A stretch of DNA of 64,000 nt from Mycobacterium asiaticum (GCF_001673315.1 NZ_LZLQ01000055.1:1-64000), one strand, 5' to 3'; positions 50,704 through 59,660 are shown, numbered from the stretch's first letter. Numbers and translations: made by a program. The notes: a model not told the origin generated them from the sequence alone.

Positions 50704-51903
50704 ATGACACCCCAAGATGCCTGGCCTAGACACACCGCACAGCGACGTCCGTGGGCACAGACTCAGCGGGGCGGCACCCGCGAGGACAGAACCCTGAGTT
50801 CCGTCGTCGTGTCTCTTCCCCCCTATATCGCCGACCTCGATGCCGACATCAACACAGACATCGCCGTCGAGCTCGAGACCGCAATGGGTGAGATTTCTCG
50901 GCTCGACAGTGTGCACGGAACCGACCTGGCGGCGCTGAGCACCCTCCTACTTCGAACCGAATCGGTAGCGTCCTCCAAAATCGAGCGCGTTGAGGCAAGC
51001 CTGGACGACTATGCGCGCGCGCTCCACGGCAACAGAGGCAACTCGAGCGCAGTCTCGATGGTTGCGGCAACCACAGCGCTAGACGCATTGATCACCAGCG
51101 TCGATCACCATGGCCCAGTACAAACAACCGCGATCCTGCGCGCACACGAGGCGCTGATGCGAGACGACCCGACAGAGGGACCGCATGCAGGTCGCATACG
51201 AACCGTTCAGAACTGGATCGGCGGCAGCGACTACTCCCCCCGAGACGCGCTGTACGTCCCACCACCCCCTGACATGGTCCAGACATACATGGACGACCTC
51301 ATAGCATTCGCGAACAGGACCGATATGCCCGTCTTGATTCAGGCCGCCATAGCGCATGCACAGTTCGAATCAATCCACCCCTTCGCTGACGGTAACGGCC
51401 GAATCGGTCGAGCACTCATCAACACCATCCTGCGGAGAAGGGGAGCGACCACATGTCTCGTCGTTCCTCTGGCATCGGCGCTTGTAGCTCAGCGCGATCG
51501 CTACTTCGGGGCCCTGAGCACATACCGCGCAGGTGACTTACGCCCACTGATCGACACGTTCGCGAAGGCATCAAGGACTGCTGCGGCAGAATCACGCATT
51601 ACTGCACAGCGCCTAGCGGAAATACCCGACGAGTGGCGCAACATGGTCGGACCAGTTAGACGCAATAGTGCTACGGACAAGCTGCTGCTGCTGTTGCCAT
51701 CGAAACCGATCGTTTCGTCCGATGACGTTGCATCACTTGTCAACGCACCTCGGAGCAGCGTGTTCGCCGCGATAAATCGCCTGCAGGACGCCGGCGTGCT
51801 GCGCCCGCTGACCGACCGCAAGCGCAACCAGCTATGGGGCGCAAGCCGTGTGCTCGACGAGCTAGAAGATCTCGGACACAGAATTGAGCGGGCGAGCCAA
51901 TAA
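50704..51903 (+). CDS. Fic-family AMP-transferase with C-terminal winged helix
   Basis: A 399-residue Fic protein. ATG 50704 follows AGGAG. An N-terminal Fic_N-like helical domain contains TESVASSKIERVEAS, where S90-xxx-E94 is the class II inhibitory motif, though the usual next Gly/Asn is Arg95. The catalytic motif is H225-PFADGNGRIGR. A C-terminal winged helix is seen at KLLLLLPSKPIVSSDDVASLVNAPRSSVFAAINRLQDAGVLRPLTDR. Such proteins transfer AMP (or another nucleotide moiety) to Ser/Thr/Tyr of targets. The DNA-binding tail plus the adjacent palindrome suggests autoregulation. Third-position GC is lower than in neighbours, consistent with transfer. Confidence 0.92.
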   Translation: MTPQDAWPRHTAQRRPWAQTQRGGTREDRTLSSVVVSLPPYIADLDADINTDIAVELETAMGEISRLDSVHGTDLAALSTLLLRTESVASSKIERVEASLDDYARALHGNRGNSSAVSMVAATTALDALITSVDHHGPVQTTAILRAHEALMRDDPTEGPHAGRIRTVQNWIGGSDYSPRDALYVPPPPDMVQTYMDDLIAFANRTDMPVLIQAAIAHAQFESIHPFADGNGRIGRALINTILRRRGATTCLVVPLASALVAQRDRYFGALSTYRAGDLRPLIDTFAKASRTAAAESRITAQRLAEIPDEWRNMVGPVRRNSATDKLLLLLPSKPIVSSDDVASLVNAPRSSVFAAINRLQDAGVLRPLTDRKRNQLWGASRVLDELEDLGHRIERASQ

Positions 51904-51967
51904 AGATCGGTCCCTGCAAGCAGCAATTAACTCGACGACGAGATCCCCCGGCCGCCCAAAGAAAAAA

Positions 51968-51992
51968 CCCGAACCCTAAACGAGGGTTCGGG
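51968..51992 (-). terminator. Intrinsic terminator of tRNA-Ser(CGA)
   Basis: A perfect 10-bp stem CCCGAACCCT/AGGGTTCGGG encloses AAACG. Read on the minus strand it is followed by a T6 run (from the A run at 51962-51967), so it is a classical intrinsic terminator about 30 bp downstream of the tRNA. It may also stop fic transcription from the other side. Confidence 0.85.
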
Positions 51993-52021
51993 CTATGCGT
52001 ATGTCTTGAGACATCACATGG

Positions 52022-52108
52022 CGGTGGCGGAGGGATTTGAACCCTCGGACGGTGTTAGCCGTCACACGCTTTCGAGGCGTGCTCCTTAGGCCGCTCGGAC
52101 ACGCCACC
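52022..52108 (-). tRNA. tRNA-Ser(CGA)
   Basis: Class II cloverleaf on the minus strand: acceptor GGTGGCG/CGCCACC, anticodon stem CACGC/GCGTG around CTCGAAA (anticodon CGA), a long variable arm, T arm GAGGG-TTCAAAT-CCCTC. CCA is not encoded. tRNA-Ser genes are common integration sites, and the accessory segment lies on its 3' side. Confidence 0.95.
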
Positions 52109-52137
52109 GCCAGGCAGCTTACCGAACCAACCGCCGC

Positions 52138-52599
52138 TCACCCCAATCGCTGGCGGGCAAAGAATTCTTCCAGCGGCGCGGCGCACTCCGAAGCGAGCAC
52201 ACCACCGGTTACTTCGGGTCGATGGTTCAACCGGCGGTCCCGAACCACATCCCACAGCGAGCCGACCGCACCCGTCTTGGGTTCCCACGCGCCGAACACC
52301 ACCCGGGCCACCCGCGCCAACACCAGTGCCCCGGCGCACATGGTGCACGGTTCCACGGTGACCGCCAGCGTCGCCCCTTCCAGGCGCCAACCGTCGCCCA
52401 GGACTCCGGCCGCGGCGCGCAACGCCAGGATCTCGGCGTGTGCGGTGGGATCCCCGAGGGCTTCGCGGGCATTGACCGCCCGGGCGAGTTCGGCGCCGTC
52501 GGCACCGACGACCACGGCACCGATCGGCACATCGCGTGGCCCGGCGGTTCCGGCGACAGCCAGTGCAGCGCGAATCAGCTGCTCGTCAGAAACCCTCAC
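52138..52599 (-). CDS. tadA: tRNA-specific adenosine deaminase TadA
   Basis: Zinc deaminase converting A34 to inosine in tRNA-Arg(ACG), 153 residues. Zinc/catalytic motifs are TAHAEILALR (His-Ala-Glu) and VEPCTMCAGAL (PCxxC). N-terminal PIGAVVV is typical. The start overlaps the next upstream gene's stop by four bases. Confidence 0.95.
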   Translation of the reverse strand: MRVSDEQLIRAALAVAGTAGPRDVPIGAVVVGADGAELARAVNAREALGDPTAHAEILALRAAAGVLGDGWRLEGATLAVTVEPCTMCAGALVLARVARVVFGAWEPKTGAVGSLWDVVRDRRLNHRPEVTGGVLASECAAPLEEFFARQRLG

Positions 52600-53120
52600 C
52601 GACCCAAACGGTCGATCACCGCAGACAACTGATCGGCGAAACCCATCTCGCGGGCAATCCGGCCGAGTTGCTCGTCGGCGTACAGGTCGGTCTCGTCGAG
52701 AATGACCCCCAACACCGCTTCGGGCAACCCGATGTCGGAAAGTAATCCCAGGTCACCCTCCTCGAAGGGATCCGCGTCCTCGAGGTCTTCGGGATCGATG
52801 TCCGCATCCAAGTTGTCCAGCACCTCGGCGGCGATGTCGTAATCCAGCGCCGCGGTTGCATCCGACAACAGCAATCGTGTCCCCGACGGTGCCGGCCGCA
52901 CGATGACGAAAAACTCGTCGTCGACGTCCAGCAGCCCGAATACCGCCCCGGCGCTACGCAGCTCCCGCAGTTCGGTCTCGGCCGCGGACAGACTGACCAG
53001 GGATTTCGGGCCCAGCGGCGCACAGCGCCAGTGACCCTCTTCGCGCACCACCGCAACGCCGAAGCCGTCCGGGGTGTCCGCGGACGGGCCCTGCGTTTTC
53101 GAGGCCCGTTGTACTCCCAT
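52596..53120 (-). CDS. TadA-associated protein (Rv3753c-like)
   Basis: A 174-residue acidic protein always found next to tadA in actinobacteria. ATG 53120 (MGVQRASKTQG) is used; a long N-terminal extension in the same frame is unlikely because it would run under the tyrA promoter. LRELRSAGAVFGLLDVDDEFFVIVRP and a Glu/Asp-rich segment (DADIDPEDLEDADPFEEGDLG) are notable. Function unknown. Confidence 0.85.
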   Translation of the reverse strand: MGVQRASKTQGPSADTPDGFGVAVVREEGHWRCAPLGPKSLVSLSAAETELRELRSAGAVFGLLDVDDEFFVIVRPAPSGTRLLLSDATAALDYDIAAEVLDNLDADIDPEDLEDADPFEEGDLGLLSDIGLPEAVLGVILDETDLYADEQLGRIAREMGFADQLSAVIDRLGR

Positions 53121-53226
53121 GGGCGCATACGCTAGTCCCTGACCTGGCCTCTGGCCAGATGAGCCGGGACGGGCAACCCGCAGCCGATTGATCTGTGCCA
53201 ACCTTGGACAAGTGGTGAGGACTGAG

Positions 53227-54183
53227 GTGAAGACACCTGTATGCGTGCTCGGGCTGGGCCTGATCGGTGGCTCAATCATGCGGGCTGCGTCCGCGTCCGG
53301 ACGCGAGGTGTTCGGCTATAACCGCTCGGTGGAGGGCGCACAGGGAGCCCAGACCGACGGGTTCGACGCGACCACCGACCTGCAGCAGACTTTGACCCGC
53401 GCCGCCCGGACTGATGCGTTGATTGTGCTGGCTGTGCCGATGCCGGCCCTGCCGAACATGCTCGCCCACATCCGCGAAGCGGCCCCGAACTGTCCGCTCA
53501 CCGATGTCACCAGCGTCAAGACCGCGGTGCTCGACGAGGTCGCCGCCGCCGGGCTGCTGGAACGTTTCGTCGGCGGCCACCCGATGACGGGCACCGCGCA
53601 TTCCGGCTGGCGCGCCGGGCACGGCGGATTGTTCAACAGGGCACCCTGGGTGGTCAGCGTGGACGACCATGTCGACCCGCACGTCTGGTCGATGGTGATG
53701 ACGCTGGCGTTGGACTGCGGCGCGGTGGTGGTGCCGGCCAAATCGGACGAGCACGATGCGGCCGCGGCCGCCATCTCGCACCTGCCACACCTGCTTGCCG
53801 AAGCACTGGCCGTCACCGCGGCCGAGGTCCCGCTGGCCTTCGCGCTGGCCGCCGGCTCGTTCCGGGATGCCACCAGAGTCGCCGGCACCGCCCCGGACCT
53901 GGTCCGAGCGATGTGTGAGGCCAACACCGGCCAGTTGGTGCCGGCCACCAGCCGGATCATCGAACTGCTCAGCCGTGCGCGTGATTCGCTGGCGAGCCAC
54001 AGTTCGGTGGCCGACCTGGTCGACCAAGGCCACGCGGCCCGCACCCGTTACGAAAGTTTTCCGCGCTCGGACATCGTTACCGTCGTCATCGGAGCCGATG
54101 ACTGGCGGCAGCAGTTGGCCGCCGCCGGCCGGGCGGGCGGAGTGATCAGATCCGCTCTGCCAACCCTGGATAGTCAACGATGA
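53227..54183 (+). CDS. tyrA: Prephenate dehydrogenase
   Basis: NAD-dependent oxidative decarboxylation of prephenate in tyrosine synthesis, 318 residues. The Rossmann motif [16 protein letters not shown] is at the N-terminus, then [11 protein letters not shown], and the active-site His in [16 protein letters not shown] 53227 follows GAGG with about six bases; GTGs at 53212 and 53215 are alternatives. The 3' end overlaps the convergent gene by 38 bases. Confidence 0.93.
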   Translation: MKTPVCVLGLGLIGGSIMRAASASGREVFGYNRSVEGAQGAQTDGFDATTDLQQTLTRAARTDALIVLAVPMPALPNMLAHIREAAPNCPLTDVTSVKTAVLDEVAAAGLLERFVGGHPMTGTAHSGWRAGHGGLFNRAPWVVSVDDHVDPHVWSMVMTLALDCGAVVVPAKSDEHDAAAAAISHLPHLLAEALAVTAAEVPLAFALAAGSFRDATRVAGTAPDLVRAMCEANTGQLVPATSRIIELLSRARDSLASHSSVADLVDQGHAARTRYESFPRSDIVTVVIGADDWRQQLAAAGRAGGVIRSALPTLDSQR

Positions 54184-54745
54184 ACCCGTCGCCGTCGACG
54201 GTCACCGTGGTGTCGGCCACCGGCGAACGCAACTTGATCCCGTCCAAGCGGCCTTCGCTGGTGTAGCTCACGGTCGCCGCCTCGATGGACATGGACGGCA
54301 CGTTCACATAGACCATCGGCAAAGCCAGCATCTCCGCGCGCTCGTGGATGCCGAGGCGCCGGATTGGCAAGGCATTGAAGAACGGACTGAACACCAGGTC
54401 GACGTCGAGGGCACCGTTGTAGCCGGCGCGTCTCTCGCCCTGGTGGTCGGTGACCAACCACATGTTCTCCTCGTCGCGGGCGATCGCTAGCTGACGTTCG
54501 CGTTCGGCCAGTGTGACGGTCAGTCCGAAGCGTTTGGTGGCGCCGGACTCGTCGGTCTGCAATTCGTAGAACGCGCCGAACGCCGGGTTGGTCTCGGTGG
54601 CGGCCGCGACGATGCGTCCGTTCGCCTTGATTCGCTTGCCGGACAACTGAACTCGCACTGATTCCATCCGCGAGCAATCCTGAGCACGCCAGGTGAACAT
54701 CGCGGCTAAGACACGCTGTGTTGGGTCAGACGAAGCTGCGTTCAC
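54146..54745 (-). CDS. Putative glycolipid-binding protein (Rv3755c-like)
   Basis: A 199-residue protein of the glycolipid-binding (PF06475-type) group. The core is [64 protein letters not shown] and the end [23 protein letters not shown] 54745 is chosen because TACGGT ends six bases upstream on this strand, which gives the length I expect for the tuberculosis orthologue. Confidence 0.85.
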   Translation of the reverse strand: MNAASSDPTQRVLAAMFTWRAQDCSRMESVRVQLSGKRIKANGRIVAAATETNPAFGAFYELQTDESGATKRFGLTVTLAERERQLAIARDEENMWLVTDHQGERRAGYNGALDVDLVFSPFFNALPIRRLGIHERAEMLALPMVYVNVPSMSIEAATVSYTSEGRLDGIKLRSPVADTTVTVDGDGFIVDYPGLAERI

Positions 54746-54749
54746 CCCC

Positions 54750-55496
54750 CTACCGTAGGACGTGTCCGCCGGGCGTGGTGGTTTTGTCGGTAACTGTGAT
54801 CTTGGGTACCCGCTGCCACCGGCCCGCGGCGGCGCCGAGCCGGCCGGTGCCGGGCATCGAAGCCCACACCGCCAACGCCAACAGACCATCCAGGATCAGC
54901 GCCAACGCGGCCACCATAAAGGCACCGACCAACGCGATCGTGAATTCCCGTTCCTTGATTCCGTCGATCAGATAGCGACCCAGGCCTCCGAGACTGGCGT
55001 AGGCGGCCACCGTCGCGGTGGCAACCACTTGCAGCGTCGCGTTGCGCAGCCCGCCCAGGATCAGCGGCAGCGCATTGGGCACCTCGACTCGCATCAGCAA
55101 CTGCCACTCGGTCATACCCATCGCCCGCGCGGCGTCCACCACCAGGCGGTCGACGCTGGCGATACCCGCGTACGCGCCGGCCAACAGCGCCGGAATACCG
55201 AGCAGCATCAGCGCCACGATCGGCGGACCCAGACCCAACCCGTACAACAGCACACCGAACAACAGCACGCCCAGCGTAGGCAGGGCCCGAAGGCCGTTGA
55301 CCGCGCCCACCACCAGCAGCTGACCCCGGCCCGTGTGCCCGATGATCAGCCCGATCGGGATGGCGATGACGGCCGACGCGGCCACCGCGAGCGCGGTGTA
55401 CTGCAGGTGCTCGAAGGTGCGGGCCGCCAAGCCGGTGGCGCCCGCCCAGTTGCTCGCGGTGGTAAGGAATGACAGCGCCTGCGCGACGAAGTTCAC
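54750..55496 (-). CDS. proZ: Osmolyte ABC transporter permease ProZ
   Basis: Second membrane permease of a glycine-betaine/choline/carnitine-type (OpuB/ProU) importer, 248 residues. The GTG start overlaps the proW stop (GTGA). It has about six membrane spans; the ATPase-coupling EAA loop is AARAMGMTEWQLLMRVEVPNALPLILGGLRNATLQVVATATVAAYASLGGLG. Last gene of the proXVWZ order. Confidence 0.92.
   Translation of the reverse strand: MNFVAQALSFLTTASNWAGATGLAARTFEHLQYTALAVAASAVIAIPIGLIIGHTGRGQLLVVGAVNGLRALPTLGVLLFGVLLYGLGLGPPIVALMLLGIPALLAGAYAGIASVDRLVVDAARAMGMTEWQLLMRVEVPNALPLILGGLRNATLQVVATATVAAYASLGGLGRYLIDGIKEREFTIALVGAFMVAALALILDGLLALAVWASMPGTGRLGAAAGRWQRVPKITVTDKTTTPGGHVLR
54752..54757 (-). 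promoter_or_regulatory. -10 element TACGGT, leaderless promoter (minus)
   Basis: On the minus strand TACGGT ends six bases before GTG 54745. It lies across the proZ stop codon, so the glycolipid-binding gene can be expressed apart from the transporter. Confidence 0.5.
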
Positions 55497-56173
55497 CGGG
55501 CACCGCCGACGATTGGTGATCGGAATCGGCGGCGGCCACGCGATGTCCGCTCCCACGGCGTGGCGACCCGGCCGAGCACACTGATCAAGGTGTCGATCAC
55601 GATCGCCAAGACGAATATCGCGATGATGCCGGCCAGAATCTGATCGCTCTTGTTGGTCTGGAACCCGGCGGTGAACCAGGTACCCAAACCACCGATGCCG
55701 ATCACCGACCCCACCGACACCATCGCGATATTGGTCACGACAACCACCCGCAGACCGGCGATCAGCACTGGAATAGACAGCGGCAGTTCGACTTTCAGCA
55801 TTCGGGTCACGGGCGCATAGCCGACCGCGGTGGCCGCCTCGCGGACCTGCGCCGGTACCGCGTCCAGCGCCTCGAGCACCGCGCGCACCATCAGGGCGGT
55901 GGTGTAGGCCGTCAGCGCGACCATGACGTTGGCTTCGTCGAGGATCCTGGTGCCGATGATCAGCGGCAGGACGACGAATAGGGCCAGGGACGGAATAGTG
56001 AAAACTACGCTGGCTGTTGCGGTGGTCAGCCGCCGCAGCACCGGGGCGCGATGGGCTGCCAGGCCGAGTGGCACCGCGACGGCCAGTCCGACCACGACCG
56101 GCACCAGCGACAGGCGCAGGTGCACGATGGTCAGCGCCCACGCGGTGCTCAGGTGGTTCAGCAGATAATGCAT
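55493..56173 (-). CDS. proW: Osmolyte ABC transporter permease ProW
   Basis: First permease of the importer, 226 residues, about five to six spans. The EAA loop is REAATAVGYAPVTRMLKVELPLSIPVLIAGLRVVVVTNIAMVSVGSVIGIGGLG. ATG 56173 overlaps the proV stop (ATGA). Coupled translation keeps subunit ratios. Confidence 0.92.
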   Translation of the reverse strand: MHYLLNHLSTAWALTIVHLRLSLVPVVVGLAVAVPLGLAAHRAPVLRRLTTATASVVFTIPSLALFVVLPLIIGTRILDEANVMVALTAYTTALMVRAVLEALDAVPAQVREAATAVGYAPVTRMLKVELPLSIPVLIAGLRVVVVTNIAMVSVGSVIGIGGLGTWFTAGFQTNKSDQILAGIIAIFVLAIVIDTLISVLGRVATPWERTSRGRRRFRSPIVGGAR

Positions 56174-57267
56174 CAGGTCCGCCGGTGGGCTTCTGCGGCG
56201 GTCAGCACATCGGCGGCCAGGATTCCACCGACGATCTTCTGCTCCCGGTCCACGGCTATGCCGATCGACGACGGCGATGACAGCGCGGCGTCCAGCGCCT
56301 GACTCAGGTTGCCGCCCAAGTGGAACACCGAACCGATCGGCGTCAGGCTTGCCGCCAGCGGGGCACCGCTTCGGTGCCGCCGAAGGCCATCGGAATCGAG
56401 CCAACCGACCGGCCCACCGTCGTTATCCACCACCAGCACCCAGCCATCCGAAAGTTGCGCTGTGGCAACATCATCGATGAGTACCCGGTCAATGCCGTGC
56501 ACCGGTAACCCAGCAGCGTCGACCAGTTGCAACCATCGATAGCCACGGCCGAGACCGATGAACCTGGCCACGAAGTCATTCGCCGGACGTGAAAGCAACC
56601 GGGCCGGCTCGTCGTACTGCTGCAGTACACCGCCGGTACCGAACACCGCGACCCGGTCGGCGAGCCGCAGCGCCTCGTCGATGTCGTGGGTGACGAACAC
56701 GACGGTCTTGCGCAATTCGCTTTGCAGACGCAGGATTTCGTTCTGCAGAGCATGTCGAACCACGGGGTCGACGGCCGAGAACGGCTCGTCCATCAGCAGG
56801 ATCGGCGGATCCGCGGCCAGCGCCCGCGCGACACCGACCCGCTGTTGTTCACCTCCGGACAGTTGCGCTGGATAGCGCCGCGCGACCTTGATATCCAATC
56901 CGACGCGTTCCAGTACCTGATAGGCGGCGTTGCGTGCGGCCCGCCGGGACTGTCCGTTGAGCACCGGCACCGCAGCGACGTTGTCGATCACCCGTTGGTG
57001 CGGCATCAATCCCGCGTTCTGGATGACGTAACCGATGCCGCGCCGCAACCGCACCGGGTTGACGGTCGAGACGTCCGCTCCGTCGACCGTGACGGTGCCA
57101 GACGTCGGGTCGACCATGCGGTTGATCATCCGCAGCGCAGTGGTCTTGCCGCATCCGGAGGAACCGACGAATACCGTCAACTCCCCGTCGGGTATGTGCA
57201 GACTCAACCGGTCCACGGCGGGTGCGCCGCTACCGAAGACCTTGCTGACGTTGTCGAAGGTGATCAA
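56173..57267 (-). CDS. proV: Osmolyte ABC transporter ATP-binding protein ProV
   Basis: ATPase subunit, 364 residues. Walker A GSSGCGKTT (about 36-44), Q-loop VIQNAGLMPH, signature LSGGEQQRV, Walker B ILLMDEPFSAVDP and H-loop VTHD are all intact. The C-terminal ~110 residues carry CBS-type regulatory sequence (LPVHGIDRVLIDDVATAQL, VVDNDGGPVGWLDSDGL, GIAVDREQKIVGGI), which senses ionic strength in OpuA-like systems. One base gap-overlap to the neighbours on both sides. Confidence 0.95.
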   Translation of the reverse strand: MITFDNVSKVFGSGAPAVDRLSLHIPDGELTVFVGSSGCGKTTALRMINRMVDPTSGTVTVDGADVSTVNPVRLRRGIGYVIQNAGLMPHQRVIDNVAAVPVLNGQSRRAARNAAYQVLERVGLDIKVARRYPAQLSGGEQQRVGVARALAADPPILLMDEPFSAVDPVVRHALQNEILRLQSELRKTVVFVTHDIDEALRLADRVAVFGTGGVLQQYDEPARLLSRPANDFVARFIGLGRGYRWLQLVDAAGLPVHGIDRVLIDDVATAQLSDGWVLVVDNDGGPVGWLDSDGLRRHRSGAPLAASLTPIGSVFHLGGNLSQALDAALSSPSSIGIAVDREQKIVGGILAADVLTAAEAHRRT

Positions 57268-58191
57268 CTACTGCCCGATCGCGCGATCGAAACCGTTGTC
57301 GTGAGCCCATTTGCGGGCAACCTGGTCAGGGTCTGCGCCCCCATTGCCCGATACCGCCGCATTGAGTTCGGCGATGCCCTCAGTGGTCAACTTGGCCGAC
57401 ACTGCATCCAATACATCCTTCAGGCGGTCCGACTTCTTCTGCGAATTCACCAAAGGCACGATGTTGCCGGCCAGAAAGTTGTGTTCTGGGTCCGCCAGCA
57501 CCACCAAACCTTCCTGTACGACGGCCGGAGAGGTGCTGAAAATGTTGGCAGCGGTAGCCGTTTCCCGCACCAGCGCCCGTACCGTCACCGCGCCGCCGCC
57601 GTCGTTGATGGTGACGAAATTGCCTGGAGCAATCGTCAGCCCGTACTTCTGGCGCAATCCGGGTAACCCGGAGGGGCGGGTGAGGAAAGCCGACGGGGCG
57701 GCGAATCTGACCTCGGCGGAGTGAGCCGCCAGATCGGCAATCGTCTTGAGGTTCCATCGGGTCGCGGTTGCGCGGGTGACGGTCACGGTGTCGGTGTCGG
57801 ATGCCGGTGAGGGGTTGAGGATCGAAAGGTCACCAGGCAATTGCCGGTAGAGCTCAAGTTCGACGGAGTCCAATACGGTCGCAGTGGACTTCGGCTCGAA
57901 GTACAGCAGCAGGTTGCCGATGTACTCGGGCACCAGGTCGATGGAATGGTCTTTCAGCGCCGGGATGTAGGTCTCACGACTGCCGATGCCCATTCGCCGC
58001 CCGACTTCGAACCCGTTGGCCTGCAGCGCTTGTGCATAGATTTCGGCGACGATCTCAGACTCGGGAAAATCGCCGGAGCCGACCACAATGGACTTCGGTC
58101 CGCCCATGCCCGACCCGAACGGATCGGGACTGCCGCACGCCGCAACCAGGCACGCCACCGCGGCGAGCGCCGCGCGCCGCAGCATCCTCAC
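57268..58191 (-). CDS. proX: Osmolyte-binding lipoprotein ProX
   Basis: Substrate-binding protein of the importer, 307 residues, lipid-anchored. The signal peptide MLRRAALAAVACLVAAC ends in lipobox LVAAC. The mature part has IVVGSGDFPESEIVAEIYAQAL and DLVPEYIGNLLLYF, typical of the OpuBC/ProX fold. GTG 58191 is used because TAGGGT ends seven bases upstream; ATG 58185 is the alternative. First gene of the operon. Confidence 0.92.
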   Translation of the reverse strand: MRMLRRAALAAVACLVAACGSPDPFGSGMGGPKSIVVGSGDFPESEIVAEIYAQALQANGFEVGRRMGIGSRETYIPALKDHSIDLVPEYIGNLLLYFEPKSTATVLDSVELELYRQLPGDLSILNPSPASDTDTVTVTRATATRWNLKTIADLAAHSAEVRFAAPSAFLTRPSGLPGLRQKYGLTIAPGNFVTINDGGGAVTVRALVRETATAANIFSTSPAVVQEGLVVLADPEHNFLAGNIVPLVNSQKKSDRLKDVLDAVSAKLTTEGIAELNAAVSGNGGADPDQVARKWAHDNGFDRAIGQ

Positions 58192-58198
58192 GCTGCAG

Positions 58199-58204
58199 AC
58201 CCTA
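58199..58204 (-). promoter_or_regulatory. -10 element TAGGGT of the proXVWZ operon
   Basis: On the minus strand TAGGGT ends seven bases before GTG 58191. Leaderless start expected. No palindromic operator is evident next to it. Confidence 0.55.
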
Positions 58205-58263
58205 TCCCTACCGACACCCAATTGTTGGTTTCAATCCGCGCTGGAGGGGACAAAGATGGACAT

Positions 58264-58617
58264 ATGAGCACCCCTTCCGGCTCACCCCCGGCGGATCAGC
58301 CACCGCCGCCACCCCGTCCTGCAGGGCCCCGCTCTCGGACGGCCGCTAAGGATCCAGCATCCAAGTTCACCCGCGCCGGTGCGTTGTGGTCCGCATTGAT
58401 CGCAGGGTTCCTGATTCTGATCCTCTTGCTGATCTTCATTGCCCAGAACACGGCATCCACTGCCTTCACCTTCCTAGGCTGGCATTGGACGCTGCCGCTC
58501 GGCGTGGCCTTCCTGCTGGGCGCGGTGATCGGCGGGCTGATCACCGTGGCGGCCGGAACCGTTCGAATCGTGCAGTTGCGTCACGCGGCCAAGAAGAACC
58601 TGAACGCTCCGCGCTAG
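58264..58617 (+). CDS. LapA-like (DUF1049) membrane protein
   Basis: A 117-residue protein (Rv3760-like by position). Pro-rich N-terminus (PPADQPPPPPRPAGPRS), then two membrane spans (ALIAGFLILILLLIFIAQNTAS and LPLGVAFLLGAVIGGLITVAAG) joined by FTFLGWHWT, and a basic tail. This is the LapA layout; the E. coli relative takes part in LPS assembly, but the mycobacterial role is unknown. Stop overlaps the convergent gene by four bases. Confidence 0.82.
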   Translation: MSTPSGSPPADQPPPPPRPAGPRSRTAAKDPASKFTRAGALWSALIAGFLILILLLIFIAQNTASTAFTFLGWHWTLPLGVAFLLGAVIGGLITVAAGTVRIVQLRHAAKKNLNAPR

Positions 58618-59660
58618 GCGAGCCTGGCGATCTCGGCCAGCCCCCGCGAAATCAACGGCGCCACCACCTCGGGTGCGTCCGATGAGTCCTCCCTGCCGTC
58701 GGCTTGCTCTGCCATGCGCCGGCGGAAGTCAATTCCGGCAGCGATGATGGCGAGCTTGAAATACGCCAGCGCCATGTAGAACTCCCACTGCGCGAGTGGC
58801 TGCCCGGACACCAACGAATACCGGTCGGCGAGTTCATCGGCCGTGGGTAGCAGCGGCGACGTCCAGGCGGCCTGGGTGTCGATGATCAGGTCCAGGGCCG
58901 GGTCGCGGTACACGCACATCAGGGCCGCGTCGCTGATCGGGTCGCCCAGTGTCGACAGCTCCCAGTCCACCACCGCCCGCACCCGTGTCGGATCGTCGGA
59001 GTCCAGGATGGTGTTGTCGATCCGATAGTCGCCGTGCACGATCGACGTGCGGCTCTGCTGCGGAATGGCTTGCTGCAGAGCGGCATGCAGTCGCTCGACG
59101 TCACCGTCCCGGCGATCTTCGGACAGCCGGACCAGCTGCCACTGCGATCCCCAGCGGCGCACCTGACGTTCCAGGTAGCCGCTGGGTTTGCCGAAGTCGC
59201 TCAGTCCGACGGAGGCGGGATCGACGCTGTGCAGATCCACCAGCACCCGGATCAGCGCGTCGACACAGCCGTCGATGGCGCGGCGGCCCAGGGATTCCAA
59301 CTGGGCACGGCGGCGCACCACTTGCCCGGCAACGAATTCGACGATCTGAAACGGCGCGCCCAGCACCGAATCGTCGTCACACAAAGCGATCGTGCGGGCC
59401 ACCGGTACCGGGGTGTTCTGCAGCGCGGCAACGACCTTGTACTCGCGGCTCATGTCGTGCGCCGACGGGGTCAGCCCGTGCAACGGCGGGCGTCGCACCA
59501 GCCAACTCGTCGCGTCGTCGTAGACCCGGAAGGTCAGATTGGAGCGCCCCCCGGAGATCAATTCACCGCGCAACTCCCCGTCGCGAGTGATGTCGAGTGA
59601 ACGCAGATACCGGTCCAATGCGGGCAGGTCGAGCCCGTTGAGTCGGTCAGTCGAGGTCAC
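58614..59660 (-). CDS. APH-fold phosphotransferase (Rv3761c/FadE36-like)
   Basis: A 348-residue protein-kinase-like phosphotransferase of the ACAD10/11-associated group. Catalytic loop SIVHGDYRIDNTIL (HxDxxxxN) and Mg2+-binding VVDWELSTLGDP are intact; the N-terminal nucleotide loop is ISGGRSNLTFRV. Named fadE36 in M. tuberculosis, though it has no acyl-CoA dehydrogenase domain. Members phosphorylate hydroxyacyl-CoAs in 4-hydroxy-acid breakdown. A paralogue lies at 60375. Confidence 0.9.
   Translation of the reverse strand: MTSTDRLNGLDLPALDRYLRSLDITRDGELRGELISGGRSNLTFRVYDDATSWLVRRPPLHGLTPSAHDMSREYKVVAALQNTPVPVARTIALCDDDSVLGAPFQIVEFVAGQVVRRRAQLESLGRRAIDGCVDALIRVLVDLHSVDPASVGLSDFGKPSGYLERQVRRWGSQWQLVRLSEDRRDGDVERLHAALQQAIPQQSRTSIVHGDYRIDNTILDSDDPTRVRAVVDWELSTLGDPISDAALMCVYRDPALDLIIDTQAAWTSPLLPTADELADRYSLVSGQPLAQWEFYMALAYFKLAIIAAGIDFRRRMAEQADGREDSSDAPEVVAPLISRGLAEIARLA

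Noticed and set aside
49885-52029. Integration (att) repeat between 49885-49895 and the tRNA-Ser(CGA) 3' edge at 52019-52029
   Set aside because: Only 11 identical bases of simple GGCGGTGG-type sequence, and no integrase is visible; chance is likely in a GC-rich genome.
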